A stretch of 64,000 nucleotides of DNA from NCBI GenBank assembly GCA_017619675.1, contig JAFZRX010000001.1:62001-126000 (forward strand). Direction: 5' to 3'. Source of the DNA: Bacteroidales bacterium. Its GTDB lineage: Bacteria > Bacteroidota > Bacteroidia > Bacteroidales > UBA932. This document shows positions 7,884 to 16,231 of the stretch, in pieces. The translations under genes and the position numbers were made by a program. Each line of letters opens with the position of its first letter. The stretch's first letter is position 1. The notes beneath the pieces were generated by a model. That model was not told the DNA's origin. It worked only from the letters and a program-made list of their open reading frames with translations, and did not search any database.

Positions 7884-9089
7884 ATGAAAAAATCTGCATT
7901 GCTATTGCTTTGCGGCGCTCTATTCCTGGGCGCCTGCCAGAAAATTGAACAACATCAGGAACCACCCAAGGACAACGGCCTTACCGGCGTAATGGTAAAC
8001 GTTGACAACTTTGCCAACAGCGCCCAGAAGATTTTCGTGCTTAACGAAGGTAGCATGGGCTCCAACAGCGCCACGCTGGATTTCCTGCGCCTGCCTGCCG
8101 GAATCTATATCTCCGACGCCTTTGGAAAGATGAACTCTTCAGTGGGCGCGGGCCTGGGAGACGTGGGAAATGACATCGCTGTAATCAATAATGAGGTCTG
8201 GATAGTGGTGAACAACTCCGGAATTGTGGAGGTGATCTCCGCCGAAGACGAGACCGAGATCAATGTCATAAACGTGCCTACGCCGCGCTACATTGCGTAT
8301 GACGCCAACTATGCCTATGTGACATCCTGGGCGGGAGCGTATGCGACCTACGAAGGCTGGGACCTGGTGGACTACTCCAATGTAAAGGGTCAGGTTTACC
8401 GCATCAACCTCAAGACAAAGCAGGTTGAGGGAACAGTGGAAGTGGGCTATCAGCCGGAGGGTATTGCCTACTACGGAGGAAAACTGTATGTGGCAAATTC
8501 AGGCGGTTTGACATTGCCTCCAACCTATTCCTACGACAATACGGTGAGCATCATTGACGCGGCATCGTTCAAGGTGACCAAGACGGTTGAGGTGCAGGTT
8601 AACCTCAAGAACGCCTATGCGGACAGCAAGGGCAATATCTATTTCACCACATTGGGCAATTACTGGGACGTGCATTCCGGACTGTATATGATTACTGCCG
8701 CAAATCCGGACAGCCCCTCACACGTGTCGGATTATGCCACGGTGTCCAATATATGCGGCGATACAGTTTACTGTATTGGAACCGAAACGGAGTTTGACTG
8801 GACCGGTCAGGTGGACCATAAATACAGCGCCTATACTGTTAAGAATGGAGTCAAGACTCCTTTGACCCTGAATCTGAATCACGCCACGCCGTACTCAATT
8901 GGTGTCCTGAACGAGAATGTCATCTTTATTGGAGAGCTCGGCATTTATACATATACGGATCCTGAAGACAAGCTGGAGAAAATAGCCACAGACTACTACA
9001 ATCCGGGATCGGTTACCTATTACTGGCACGGTAACAGCGTGTGGTCCGTACAGGCCGGAATCATGCCGGGGCACTTTGCAATCTATTAG
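7884..9089 (+). CDS. btuG: BtuG-like surface B12-binding beta-propeller lipoprotein
   Basis: A 401-residue lipoprotein (lipobox LGAC, Cys18) made of repeated YncE-like blade segments, for example VLNEGSMGSNSATLDF, GDVGNDIAVINNEVWIVVNN, PRYIAYDANYAYVTSW and GYQPEGIAYYGGKLYVAN, i.e. a seven-bladed propeller. BtuG of Bacteroides is a surface lipoprotein of this fold that binds cobalamin and docks on BtuB. The assignment follows from fold, the riboswitch in front and btuB directly behind. The ATG at 7884 is chosen because the longer frame runs back through the riboswitch and would destroy the signal peptide. The stop codon overlaps the btuB GTG (TAGTG), implying translational coupling. Confidence 0.9.
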   Translation: MKKSALLLLCGALFLGACQKIEQHQEPPKDNGLTGVMVNVDNFANSAQKIFVLNEGSMGSNSATLDFLRLPAGIYISDAFGKMNSSVGAGLGDVGNDIAVINNEVWIVVNNSGIVEVISAEDETEINVINVPTPRYIAYDANYAYVTSWAGAYATYEGWDLVDYSNVKGQVYRINLKTKQVEGTVEVGYQPEGIAYYGGKLYVANSGGLTLPPTYSYDNTVSIIDAASFKVTKTVEVQVNLKNAYADSKGNIYFTTLGNYWDVHSGLYMITAANPDSPSHVSDYATVSNICGDTVYCIGTETEFDWTGQVDHKYSAYTVKNGVKTPLTLNLNHATPYSIGVLNENVIFIGELGIYTYTDPEDKLEKIATDYYNPGSVTYYWHGNSVWSVQAGIMPGHFAIY

Positions 9090-11083
9090 TGCGCCGGAGG
9101 AGTGCCATAGCGCTGATGATGGTATCCGTCTGCTGCAGCCTTTGGGCGCAGCAGACGGATACCCTTGTAGCGGCGCAGGTGTATTCCTACAAGGTGCTTC
9201 CTGTGGTGAGGGCCTCGGAGCAGGTGGCGTTCCTGGCGGGGCAGGTGAGGCCATCGGCACAGGTAAGTGAACTGCTGAGGCGCTTCACGGGCGTCCAGGT
9301 GAAGGATTACGGTGGAGTGGGGGGATTGAAGACCATCAACGTGAGGAGCCTGGGCAGCGAGCATGTGGGCGTTTTTCTGGATGGAATCCAGATTGACAAC
9401 GCCCAGAACATGCAGGTGGACCTGGGGCGATTCTCCGTGGACGGGCTGGGCGCGGTGTCGCTGTATAACGCGGTGAAGACACAGCGCCTGCAGACCGCCA
9501 AGGAGTACGCATCGGGCGCAGCCGTGCATCTGGTGAGCGAGGACCCGCTGCTGCTGGTGGGGGACAGTGCTGGAAAAGTGCGCCTCAGGGGAGGCTCCTT
9601 TGGCACTTTCAACCCTTCGGTTCAATGGGACAGGCGCATCGGGGGAGTCATCCTGAGGGTGGGCGCTGAGTTCCTGACCAGCAACGGAAAGTATAAGTAC
9701 GATTATTTTGGTACGCCCCTGACGCGGGAGAATGGCGACATCAGGAGTCTCCGCCTGGACACGCGCCTCTCCGGAATGCTGCTGGGAGGGAAGTGGCGCC
9801 TGATGCTGTACGGGTATGGCTCCGAACGCGGCTTCCCGGGACCGGTAATCCGCCGCTCGGAGGAGTTCCCCTTCAGCGCGGAGCGCCAGGCGGACCAGGA
9901 CGTATTTGCCCAGGGAGGCTGGACAAAGGACTGGACGGACCGCTATTCCACAGCGCTGAAGTTCAAATACGCCAACAATTACACCCACTACAATACGCAT
10001 CCGGAGAAGAACGCCATGGCAATGCCGTATAACCTGCATTACAGGCAGCAGTCCGCGTATGTGTCGTTGGCCCAGTCCTTGGGGTTGAGCGACCCCTGGT
10101 CCGTGGACCTGAGCACGGACCTGCAGCGAAACACCCTGGACTCCGACGTGGGCCAGTTCGTAAAGCCGCGCAGGACTACGTTCACGGGCGCCCTGGCGAC
10201 GCTGCTCACGTGGGAGCGCTTCCGCGCAGCCGCAAACATCGCGTACACGGGCGCCTGGGACACGTTTGACCAGCGCAATGCGGGCGGCTGGTCGTGCGAG
10301 GGCGGCTTCAGGGATGCCTGGATGCCATCCCTCAGCCTGTTCGTGCGCCCCGCCTCCTGGCTGGAGATAGACGCCTTTGCCAAGCGAACCTACCGCCTTC
10401 CGTCGTTCAACGACCTCTATTATTCACTGATGGGGAATTCGGCGTTGAGGCCCGAGTCCGCGGCGCAGCTGGGGGCAGACATCAGGATGTCCGCCCGCGC
10501 CGGCGCCTGGGACGTCGAGGCCCGCCTCTCCCCATATTACAACAACGTCAACTCCAAGATAGTGGCCCTTCCCACATCCTCCCAGTTCCGCTGGACCATG
10601 CTCAACATTGGCATGGTGGATGTCACGGGCCTGGACGCAAAGGTTTCGCTGGAGCGTGGACTTGGCAGCGCGGAGCGCCGCCTCGCCCTCACGCTCCGCT
10701 ACACCCTGCAGCAGGCCCTGGACCACACCAGCCCCGGCAGTCAGACCTGGGGCAACCAGATCCCGTATATCCCGCTTCACAGCGGTGGACTGGACCTGGC
10801 CTTCCAGTGGGAAGACTGGTCCATCACCTGGGACACAACCCTGACGGGGGAGCGCTGGTCCCGCACCGCCAACATCGACACCTACCGCATCGCTCCCTGG
10901 TCCCTCAGCGACGCTTCTCTGTCGCGCAAGGTCACGCTCTACGGCCATGCCGGCCGGGGCATGGTGCCCCAACTGGCCGTCGGCCTCGCCCTGAACAACA
11001 TCTTCAACCAGTCCTACCAGGTAGTCCAGGGCTACCCAATGCCCGGCTTCAACGCCATGCTAACCGTGGAGTACTCCTGGTAA
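9089..11083 (+). CDS. btuB: TonB-dependent vitamin B12 receptor BtuB
   Basis: A 664-residue outer-membrane receptor. The GTG at 9089-9091 overlaps the btuG stop by one base and yields a good signal peptide (MRRRSAIALMMVSVCCSLWA). The plug domain follows (SELLRRFTGVQVKDYGGVGG, INVRSLGSEHVGVFLDGIQ), then a 22-strand-type barrel ending in the aromatic terminus VEYSW expected for BAM insertion; NNIFNQSYQVVQGYPMPG is a typical late TonB-receptor motif. It imports cobalamin using TonB energy. ATGs at 9116 and 9119 are alternatives but would truncate the signal peptide. Both genes are governed by the upstream riboswitch. Confidence 0.93.
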   Translation: MRRRSAIALMMVSVCCSLWAQQTDTLVAAQVYSYKVLPVVRASEQVAFLAGQVRPSAQVSELLRRFTGVQVKDYGGVGGLKTINVRSLGSEHVGVFLDGIQIDNAQNMQVDLGRFSVDGLGAVSLYNAVKTQRLQTAKEYASGAAVHLVSEDPLLLVGDSAGKVRLRGGSFGTFNPSVQWDRRIGGVILRVGAEFLTSNGKYKYDYFGTPLTRENGDIRSLRLDTRLSGMLLGGKWRLMLYGYGSERGFPGPVIRRSEEFPFSAERQADQDVFAQGGWTKDWTDRYSTALKFKYANNYTHYNTHPEKNAMAMPYNLHYRQQSAYVSLAQSLGLSDPWSVDLSTDLQRNTLDSDVGQFVKPRRTTFTGALATLLTWERFRAAANIAYTGAWDTFDQRNAGGWSCEGGFRDAWMPSLSLFVRPASWLEIDAFAKRTYRLPSFNDLYYSLMGNSALRPESAAQLGADIRMSARAGAWDVEARLSPYYNNVNSKIVALPTSSQFRWTMLNIGMVDVTGLDAKVSLERGLGSAERRLALTLRYTLQQALDHTSPGSQTWGNQIPYIPLHSGGLDLAFQWEDWSITWDTTLTGERWSRTANIDTYRIAPWSLSDASLSRKVTLYGHAGRGMVPQLAVGLALNNIFNQSYQVVQGYPMPGFNAMLTVEYSW

Positions 11084-11141
11084 CAGAACGTCCCAATGCT
11101 AATAAATATTGTAATTTCCGTGCATAATTCACTGAAATTGT

Positions 11142-11149
11142 TATATTTG
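11142..11149 (+). promoter_or_regulatory. -7 box (TATATTTG) of the signal-less Ig-like protein gene
   Basis: Exact consensus 53 nt upstream of the ATG at 11203, giving an AT-rich leader of about 45 nt. Confidence 0.55.
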
Positions 11150-11202
11150 TATATGCCATGAAAAATGGTCAAATGTGTATTAACCCTAATTAATAACCTA
11201 TT

Positions 11203-12924
11203 ATGCCCATTACAGATCTATCTTTCAGAAAACCTACAGACTGGTATTGTGCTGTAGAACCATCCTTTGCAGGAGGCCCTGATATGTCGCCTTTCATCTT
11301 AGAAATGGATGTTGATGACTACTATGAAGTCTCCTCCTTATTGGATATTCAAGGTGAAGGTACTATTAAAGATGTCACATTCTCATTTCCCGAAGGGAAA
11401 GATATGTATGCCAAGATTGATGAGAATGGAAGACTGACTGCCCTCAAACAAACAAAAGGAGTAAACAAAATCTCCTCCAATCTTCCGAACAAATTATCCA
11501 AAATCATTGAAGATAGCGTTCTCTTGACAGCCCGTTCAAAGAATAGCGCTGCCTCTTACTCAATATATGTCCGCATATATGATAAACCAACCTCTATTCA
11601 AATAGTCAGGACAACTAAAGATCTTGATTCTGAGTTTTTTACAGATGCCCCTTTTGATTCTAAGCTGCTCACTACCACAGGCCTTGAAGTGAAACCTGGG
11701 GGAAGTTTTGAAATTAATTTCAAAGTATTGCCCGAAACGGCTCTACAGGCAGTCAGGCTTATGAGCAACAGCAATTATATGCGTGATAATATCAAAAGCA
11801 TGACTGTTAAAGATGATCCGGGAGAAAAGTCAGGAACAACAAAGTTTACCGTAGCTAAGAACGCTTCTTATTATGCCGGTAATCCTGGTTGGAAAGACAG
11901 TAATAATTATGGTACATATGTTACTTCCAAGAGGCACGATAATAGCAAACCTAAGACGGAGGTTCAGTTACAAATTGTTCAGTTTTGTGCAGAAGAACCA
12001 AAGCCCTTGGATTATTTATCTACTTTTATTCCAGGAGGCTTTAAACACAGCATCGGTGGTAGGATTGGAACCATTGACGGCGGTCTCAGGATAATGAAGG
12101 ACGCTCATGGAAGGAGCTTGATTAAAGACACATATAAGGATATCTTTAAGGGATATTCCTCCGCAGCGCTTGCTAAAGCCGGGCCAATCGCAATTGTTGT
12201 CGATATGGCTGACAAAGGTTATTGGCCTGTTAATCATGGAATAGATTTCACTTATTATTGGGATGAGTTGCATGAAATGGGTGTGTCTTATGAACCTGAT
12301 GGAGTAGAAGAAAAATCCAAGTATAGAAAGACACACCTGTATGCAATGGCTATACATTCATACGGGCAAAGAGTGATGTGGTCTGAATGCCATCATGGTA
12401 ATGTGATAAGTTCCAGATATGAATGGAGATATGCTGATAAACTGTTCGGCAAATGTACTTGTCATGAGGAAGACGGATTTAAATTAACCGCTCATTATCA
12501 CCAATACAACAATGCCGGTCCCGACAATGAAGATGTGATTCCGGTTAGGTTGCTGTATGAGTTCCAAACCCGTTATCCAGCCTTGAAGTATATTTCATCA
12601 AGCGATCCTGGAGCTGTTATAGACAGTTTAGGTCATGATTCAGTTTCTTTCTGGTATCTTCCTTCTCGTAAAGAAATGCTTAAACTGAATATGAACCATT
12701 ATCAGGGCATGAAGAAAGCATTGGAAGCCAGAGTCAATTTCATGGGCGGCAACCTGGAGTCTCCTTCATATTTATGGACATCTTGTCTGAACAAAGATAT
12801 CCCAGATGGAGATATTGATTATGAAAAGGCTTTGTATGCAAGATGGATCGCAGATAAGGGAGTGAGCATTTGGATTACACCAAAACGCGCCGAGCACGAC
12901 TTTAGGCCATTCATCAGAGTATAA
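11203..12924 (+). CDS. Accessory protein with Ig-like and DUF1566-like regions, no signal peptide
   Basis: A 573-residue protein I do not recognise as a named family. Residues about 30-130 resemble a bacterial Ig-like domain (YAKIDENGRLTALKQTKG), and about 130-260 a second beta-sandwich. The C-terminus (FWYLPSRKEML, SYLWTSC, FRPFIRV) has the W-x-LPS / YxWTS / RPF(I/V)RV layout of DUF1566/FISUMP-like domains usually found on Bacteroidota surface proteins. No signal peptide is visible, and in-frame stops just upstream of the ATG (TAA at 11194-11196) rule out a longer N-terminus. Codon use is clearly AT-richer than the neighbours, suggesting acquisition. Function unknown; it is followed by an intrinsic terminator and a RAYT transposase. 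Confidence 0.75.
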   Translation: MPITDLSFRKPTDWYCAVEPSFAGGPDMSPFILEMDVDDYYEVSSLLDIQGEGTIKDVTFSFPEGKDMYAKIDENGRLTALKQTKGVNKISSNLPNKLSKIIEDSVLLTARSKNSAASYSIYVRIYDKPTSIQIVRTTKDLDSEFFTDAPFDSKLLTTTGLEVKPGGSFEINFKVLPETALQAVRLMSNSNYMRDNIKSMTVKDDPGEKSGTTKFTVAKNASYYAGNPGWKDSNNYGTYVTSKRHDNSKPKTEVQLQIVQFCAEEPKPLDYLSTFIPGGFKHSIGGRIGTIDGGLRIMKDAHGRSLIKDTYKDIFKGYSSAALAKAGPIAIVVDMADKGYWPVNHGIDFTYYWDELHEMGVSYEPDGVEEKSKYRKTHLYAMAIHSYGQRVMWSECHHGNVISSRYEWRYADKLFGKCTCHEEDGFKLTAHYHQYNNAGPDNEDVIPVRLLYEFQTRYPALKYISSSDPGAVIDSLGHDSVSFWYLPSRKEMLKLNMNHYQGMKKALEARVNFMGGNLESPSYLWTSCLNKDIPDGDIDYEKALYARWIADKGVSIWITPKRAEHDFRPFIRV

Positions 12925-12934
12925 CCCCTCTACC

Positions 12935-12965
12935 AGGGCCGGGAATTCACCTCCCGGCCCTTTTT
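12935..12965 (+). terminator. Rho-independent terminator
   Basis: A stem GGGCCGGGA/TCCCGGCCC with a short loop is followed by TTTTT, 11 nt after the stop of the Ig-like protein gene. Confidence 0.9.
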
Positions 12966-13034
12966 ATAAAAATTAAAACTTTAAGCCGGCTGAAAGAGGC
13001 CGTTCACAAGCCTGCAAGGCACTTTTTATAAATT

Positions 13035-13061
13035 AGCCGTGTACTTTTGAGGTAAACGGCT
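13035..13061. repeat. Small hairpin upstream of the RAYT gene
   Basis: Arms AGCCGT (13035-13040) and ACGGCT (13056-13061) flank 15 nt. Together with the hairpins at 14352-14527 it brackets the transposase gene; whether it is a RAYT recognition site is unproven. Confidence 0.4.
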
Positions 13062-13098
13062 CGCTTCTGCTATATTGCGTCATCAAATCAGATGACAA

Positions 13099-13935
13099 AT
13101 GAACCAGAAGCACTATTATCATATCAGCACTAAAGGGTTGGACATTGACCTGTTCAAAGATGAGGAAGACTTTCGCCAGATTCTGTTCTTTATCGCTTTG
13201 ACTTTTGGGGCGGATCCTCAATGCGAGATTGTTTGCTACTGCATAATGAACAACCACATCCATCTGGTGGTTTATGGAATCCTGGACAATATAGACAGGC
13301 AACTGGTCAATCTGAAGAAACGGTACTCTATGTGGTTTTCCAATAAGTACGGAGTGAACAAGGTTTGGGCACGTGTCCCATCAAAGATAAGGAAATGCGA
13401 GGACTATGAGGATGTAAAGAACTGCATAGGTTATGATTATTATAATCCGGTAAAGGCAGGGTTGACCAACAACCCGTTTTATTATCCATGGTCATCTGTA
13501 TCGGCACATTTCAGGAACGACCCGTTCCTGTACGGTTCCCGTGATTTGGAATTGTCTCCGAGAGCCCAGCGAAAGGTATTCCATACACATTATGAGATGC
13601 CTTCTGGAATAAAGATGATGGAGAATGGAGCCCTGGATCCTCTTTCCTTGATCAACCCTTCTCACGTTAACAAGTTGATGAAGACCGCCAAGTCCCTTAA
13701 CTATTTCATTTACAGGAACAGGGATGAACAGTTAAGTACCCACGAAGAGGTGTACTTATGCAATGATGTGTCAGCCAGGCAGAAGGCAAAAGAAATAGCT
13801 TCCCGGATATGTGGCCGGGAAGCCAATCTTGAAACACTCTCTAAAGAAACTAAAAGGGTAATTTCAGATGTCTTGAAATATACCTACGGAACCCCGGCAA
13901 AGGTTGTTACAAGGGTCCTCGGCTTAGAGGGTTAA
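13099..13935 (+). CDS. RAYT / Y1 (IS200-like) single-strand transposase
   Basis: A 278-residue protein with the HUH motif HIH at residues 53-55 in MNNHIHLVVYG, the downstream YDYYNPVKAGL segment that corresponds to the RAYT Y-(I/V)-x-x-NPV(R/K)AGL motif, and YPWSS after it. The C-terminal 60 residues (SARQKAKEIASRICG ... TPAKVVTRVLGL) look like the helix-turn-helix tail of REP-associated tyrosine transposases. RAYTs nick single-stranded REP hairpins and are normally single-copy, domesticated genes without terminal repeats. This one has none, but the window contains several palindromic repeat families. It ends 2 bp from the convergent DUF4359 gene. Confidence 0.88.
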   Translation: MNQKHYYHISTKGLDIDLFKDEEDFRQILFFIALTFGADPQCEIVCYCIMNNHIHLVVYGILDNIDRQLVNLKKRYSMWFSNKYGVNKVWARVPSKIRKCEDYEDVKNCIGYDYYNPVKAGLTNNPFYYPWSSVSAHFRNDPFLYGSRDLELSPRAQRKVFHTHYEMPSGIKMMENGALDPLSLINPSHVNKLMKTAKSLNYFIYRNRDEQLSTHEEVYLCNDVSARQKAKEIASRICGREANLETLSKETKRVISDVLKYTYGTPAKVVTRVLGLEG

Positions 13936-13937
13936 TG

Positions 13938-14303
13938 TCATTTTGATTTGGAGACGCCCATGGCTTCTCTCAGGTCATCTTTGTTCAGGGGGTATACGTG
14001 ACCGAAGATGCCAAAAGATACCTGCTTTACATCTCCGGAAAGATTCTGGATCTCGCCGGTTGAGCAGAGGAAGTGGTCCTTAACTACAAGTCTGTTATCC
14101 AGATAGGCTCCAGCCACACCGCTGCCGATGGAGCCAACTATTGACCCCAGTCCTTCAAGGTTCTCTTGCTGCAGCCTGTTGTTAATGGATTCGTTAACTA
14201 CCGACAGCAATGCATCCTTGTGAGCCTGCTTGTCCGGGCAGGTAAAAGCGGCGATAGCTCCCAGTGCCACAATTACCAATAGAAACAACAATAACTTTTT
14301 CAT
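13938..14303 (-). CDS. DUF4359-like small secreted or membrane-anchored protein
   Basis: A 121-residue protein with an N-terminal hydrophobic segment (MKKLLLFLLVIVALGAIAAF) followed by TCPDKQAHKDALLS. This matches the start of DUF4359 proteins (T/N-PDK-x-AH-x-x-A), and the C-terminal half reads SFGIFGHVYPLNKDDLREA. The segment could be a signal peptide or membrane anchor. Function of the family is unknown. It has its own TATATTTG box at 14325-14332 and is convergent with the RAYT gene. Confidence 0.75.
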   Translation of the reverse strand: MKKLLLFLLVIVALGAIAAFTCPDKQAHKDALLSVVNESINNRLQQENLEGLGSIVGSIGSGVAGAYLDNRLVVKDHFLCSTGEIQNLSGDVKQVSFGIFGHVYPLNKDDLREAMGVSKSK

Positions 14304-14324
14304 ACTATTTTAGGATTAACTGAC

Positions 14325-14332
14325 CAAATATA
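14325..14332 (-). promoter_or_regulatory. -7 box (TATATTTG) of the DUF4359 gene
   Basis: Exact consensus on the minus strand, 21 nt upstream of the ATG. Confidence 0.6.
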
Positions 14333-14351
14333 ATCATTTCCGTCAGACTCT

Positions 14352-14527
14352 GGAACACACCTGGGCCGGAAAAGGGGGAAAAGTGGTCCTGGTGTGTTCC
14401 GGATTTACACACCGGGCCACACCGATAGGCCCTGGATAGGCTTCTGTGGCACATTGACTTGGCCAGGTGTGTTATTTTGTCCCACACCGGGGCCGGAAAT
14501 AGGCCAAAAACGGTCCCGGTGTGTTCC
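14352..14527. repeat. GTGTGTTCC hairpin repeats (two related 47-nt copies)
   Basis: A 47-nt unit at 14354-14400 recurs at 14481-14527 with 37 of 47 positions identical. The first copy is itself a hairpin, GGAACACACC (14352-14361) pairing with GGTGTGTTCC (14391-14400). The intervening DNA carries further ACACACC/GGTGTGTT pieces. It lies in the divergent gap between the DUF4359 and NUDIX genes, about 400 nt downstream of the RAYT gene, so it is a candidate REP-type array. Confidence 0.75.
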
Positions 14528-14554
14528 AAAGACCGATTAATGACTGGAAATTGT

Positions 14555-14562
14555 TATCTTTG
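14555..14562 (+). promoter_or_regulatory. -7 box (TATCTTTG) only 4 nt from the NUDIX start
   Basis: TAnnTTTG match whose last base is separated by 4 nt from the ATG at 14567. If used, the mRNA would be leaderless or nearly so. Confidence 0.5.
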
Positions 14563-14566
14563 TTAT

Positions 14567-14956
14567 ATGAAAAGAATAGAGGTGGTGGCGGCGGTGATAA
14601 GGAAGGGTGACAGGATATTTGCCACCCAGAGGGGGTATGGAGATTTCAAGGACCGGTGGGAGTTTCCCGGAGGCAAGATGGAGCCGGGGGAGACACCGCA
14701 GGAGGCGCTGGAGCGCGAGATCCGCGAGGAGCTCTGCGCCGACATCGAGGTCGACTCCTATGTGGATACCGTGGAATGGGATTACCCTGCGTTTCACCTC
14801 ACGCTGCACTGCTTCATGTGTTCGCTTCGCTCCGAAGCGCTGCACCTGAACGAGCACGAGGCCGCCCGCTGGCTTGGGGCAGGGGAGATTGATTCCCTTG
14901 ACTGGCTACCGGCAGACAGGGACCTCCTTCCTAAGATTATCGCTGAATTAAAATAG
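14567..14956 (+). CDS. NUDIX hydrolase, MutT-like (deoxy)nucleotide pyrophosphohydrolase
   Basis: A 129-residue protein with the NUDIX box G36-x5-E42-x7-R50-E51-I-R-E54-E55 (GGKMEPGETPQEALEREIRE). The Gly of the REUxEExGU tail is replaced by Cys57. The start MKRIEVVAAVIRKGDRIFAT fits MutT-type housekeeping enzymes that remove oxidised or non-canonical nucleotides. The ATG at 14567 is preferred over an upstream in-frame ATG at 14459, which falls inside the repeat region. Cytosolic and monocistronic. It is convergent with the S41 protease gene, 3 bp apart. Confidence 0.9.
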   Translation: MKRIEVVAAVIRKGDRIFATQRGYGDFKDRWEFPGGKMEPGETPQEALEREIREELCADIEVDSYVDTVEWDYPAFHLTLHCFMCSLRSEALHLNEHEAARWLGAGEIDSLDWLPADRDLLPKIIAELK

Positions 14957-14959
14957 CCT

Positions 14960-15856
14960 CTATTGGCTGCGTAACCACTCAAGGGCGTCCTCAAGGGGCG
15001 CCTTTGTGTTTACGTCCGGGTTGATGGGGTCGTCGCAGAAGGCTTCGCCGGTGCGGGCGACGTCGCATCCGGTGGTTAGCCACATTGTAGCGCCGTCTGA
15101 CATCGTGAAAGGCTGGTTGGACGAGGCGTATCCCGCGGTAGGGGAGCCGAATACACGGACGTTATCAAGCCCGCGGAAGCAGAGGAGCACCGCCTCGCCT
15201 GAACTGCCAGTCCATTCGTTTGTGAGGATGGCCACGGGGCATTCGATGCGCGGCTGACGCTGGACGCCGGCAATTTGCAGGACGTTTTCCAGCATGACCC
15301 ACTGAGTGCGCTTGCGGGTGCGGAAGCGTAGGATTTCGTCATCTTCGTTATCGGGCAGAAAACGATGGATGGCGGCGATCATAGGGTACATGTTTCCGCC
15401 GCGGTTGTCGCGGAGGTCAATCACGGCGCCGGAGACCTGTATATCGTCTGACAGTGCGTCCAGGATGGCGTTGGCGTATTTCACGCCCTCAGCGCTATTG
15501 CCGGAGAAGGGCGGCAATTTGACGATGGCGATGCCATCGGCTTCAATGCTGGCCGATGGCGCAGGCCAATCGTCCGCGGCGGCGTTCTCCGCCACTGTTT
15601 CAGCGTCCTGCAAAAAGGAGTGCTTGCCGCCGGCTATCTTCAGGGCCGCGGCAACCACGTCCCGCGCGGCCTCCAGGCTGGCGGGCTTCGCCCCCAGCGC
15701 CTCGGCCTTGGCAGTGTCCCACTGCTGGCCTTGGGCAAACAGGCCTTCCTTATCCATAATGCGCACCGCCTTGCGCACATATGCCTTGTTTGAATCTGTG
15801 CAGGCTGTTGCCATCAGGGCGGCCAGGACCAGGATGAAGTATTTGAAGTTATTCAT
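14960..15856 (-). CDS. S41 family peptidase lipoprotein
   Basis: A 298-residue lipoprotein (lipobox MATAC, Cys19). The S41 core is visible as IEADGIAIVKLPPFSG, GAVIDLRDNRGGNMYPM and ILTNEWTGSSGEAVLL, with catalytic Ser218 in the SSGE motif. The expected lysine of C-terminal processing proteases is absent: the segment after the serine is SPTAGYASSNQPF, as in the lysine-less S41 lipoproteins of Bacteroidota. No PDZ domain is seen. It is the last gene of an ECF-sigma operon, 3 nt after the putative anti-sigma gene, which hints at a role in envelope-stress signalling or as a target of that sigma factor (inference). Confidence 0.85.
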   Translation of the reverse strand: MNNFKYFILVLAALMATACTDSNKAYVRKAVRIMDKEGLFAQGQQWDTAKAEALGAKPASLEAARDVVAAALKIAGGKHSFLQDAETVAENAAADDWPAPSASIEADGIAIVKLPPFSGNSAEGVKYANAILDALSDDIQVSGAVIDLRDNRGGNMYPMIAAIHRFLPDNEDDEILRFRTRKRTQWVMLENVLQIAGVQRQPRIECPVAILTNEWTGSSGEAVLLCFRGLDNVRVFGSPTAGYASSNQPFTMSDGATMWLTTGCDVARTGEAFCDDPINPDVNTKAPLEDALEWLRSQ

Positions 15857-15859
15857 ACG

Positions 15860-16231
15860 TTAACTGAGACTTTCTTTTGGCTTTAAGGTGAGCACCAGGC
15901 TCAGTGCTATGGCAATTGCCGCTACGGGATACGGCAGGAAATGTTTCCATTTGACAAGGAAATCCTTTATGCCGGCCAGGAAGGAACTGTCAAAGCCTTG
16001 GAACAGGGAAGGGTACAGGAATACAATGGCCATTGCAAGCATACCCACCACCAGTCCGGTAGCCAGGGTTGCTATTAGTATAATGCGTGATTTCTTGTGC
16101 TGGAGGTCCACTTCCTTCTTGATGCCTTCCACCTGCTCCATACGGCGGCGGGTTTCCATCAGGAAGGTAGGGTCTTCTTTAACCACTGGCTTCGCTTGCC
16201 TCAAGATGTCTTCTATATTGCTGTCTTTCAT
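15860..16231 (-). CDS. Small two-helix membrane protein, putative anti-sigma factor
   Basis: A 123-residue protein with a charged N-terminal cytosolic part (residues 1-46, MKDSNIEDILRQAKPVVKED) and two hydrophobic helices (about 49-72 and 98-115). Its ATG overlaps the stop of the ECF sigma gene (ATGA), and it precedes the S41 protease by 3 nt. Position and topology suggest a membrane anti-sigma factor, but no zinc-binding HxxxCxxC motif is present, so this is inference from context. Confidence 0.6.
   Translation of the reverse strand: MKDSNIEDILRQAKPVVKEDPTFLMETRRRMEQVEGIKKEVDLQHKKSRIILIATLATGLVVGMLAMAIVFLYPSLFQGFDSSFLAGIKDFLVKWKHFLPYPVAAIAIALSLVLTLKPKESLS

Noticed and set aside
14352-14527. 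CRISPR array
   Set aside because: Only two diverged 47-nt copies with hairpin symmetry and no regular spacers or cas genes.
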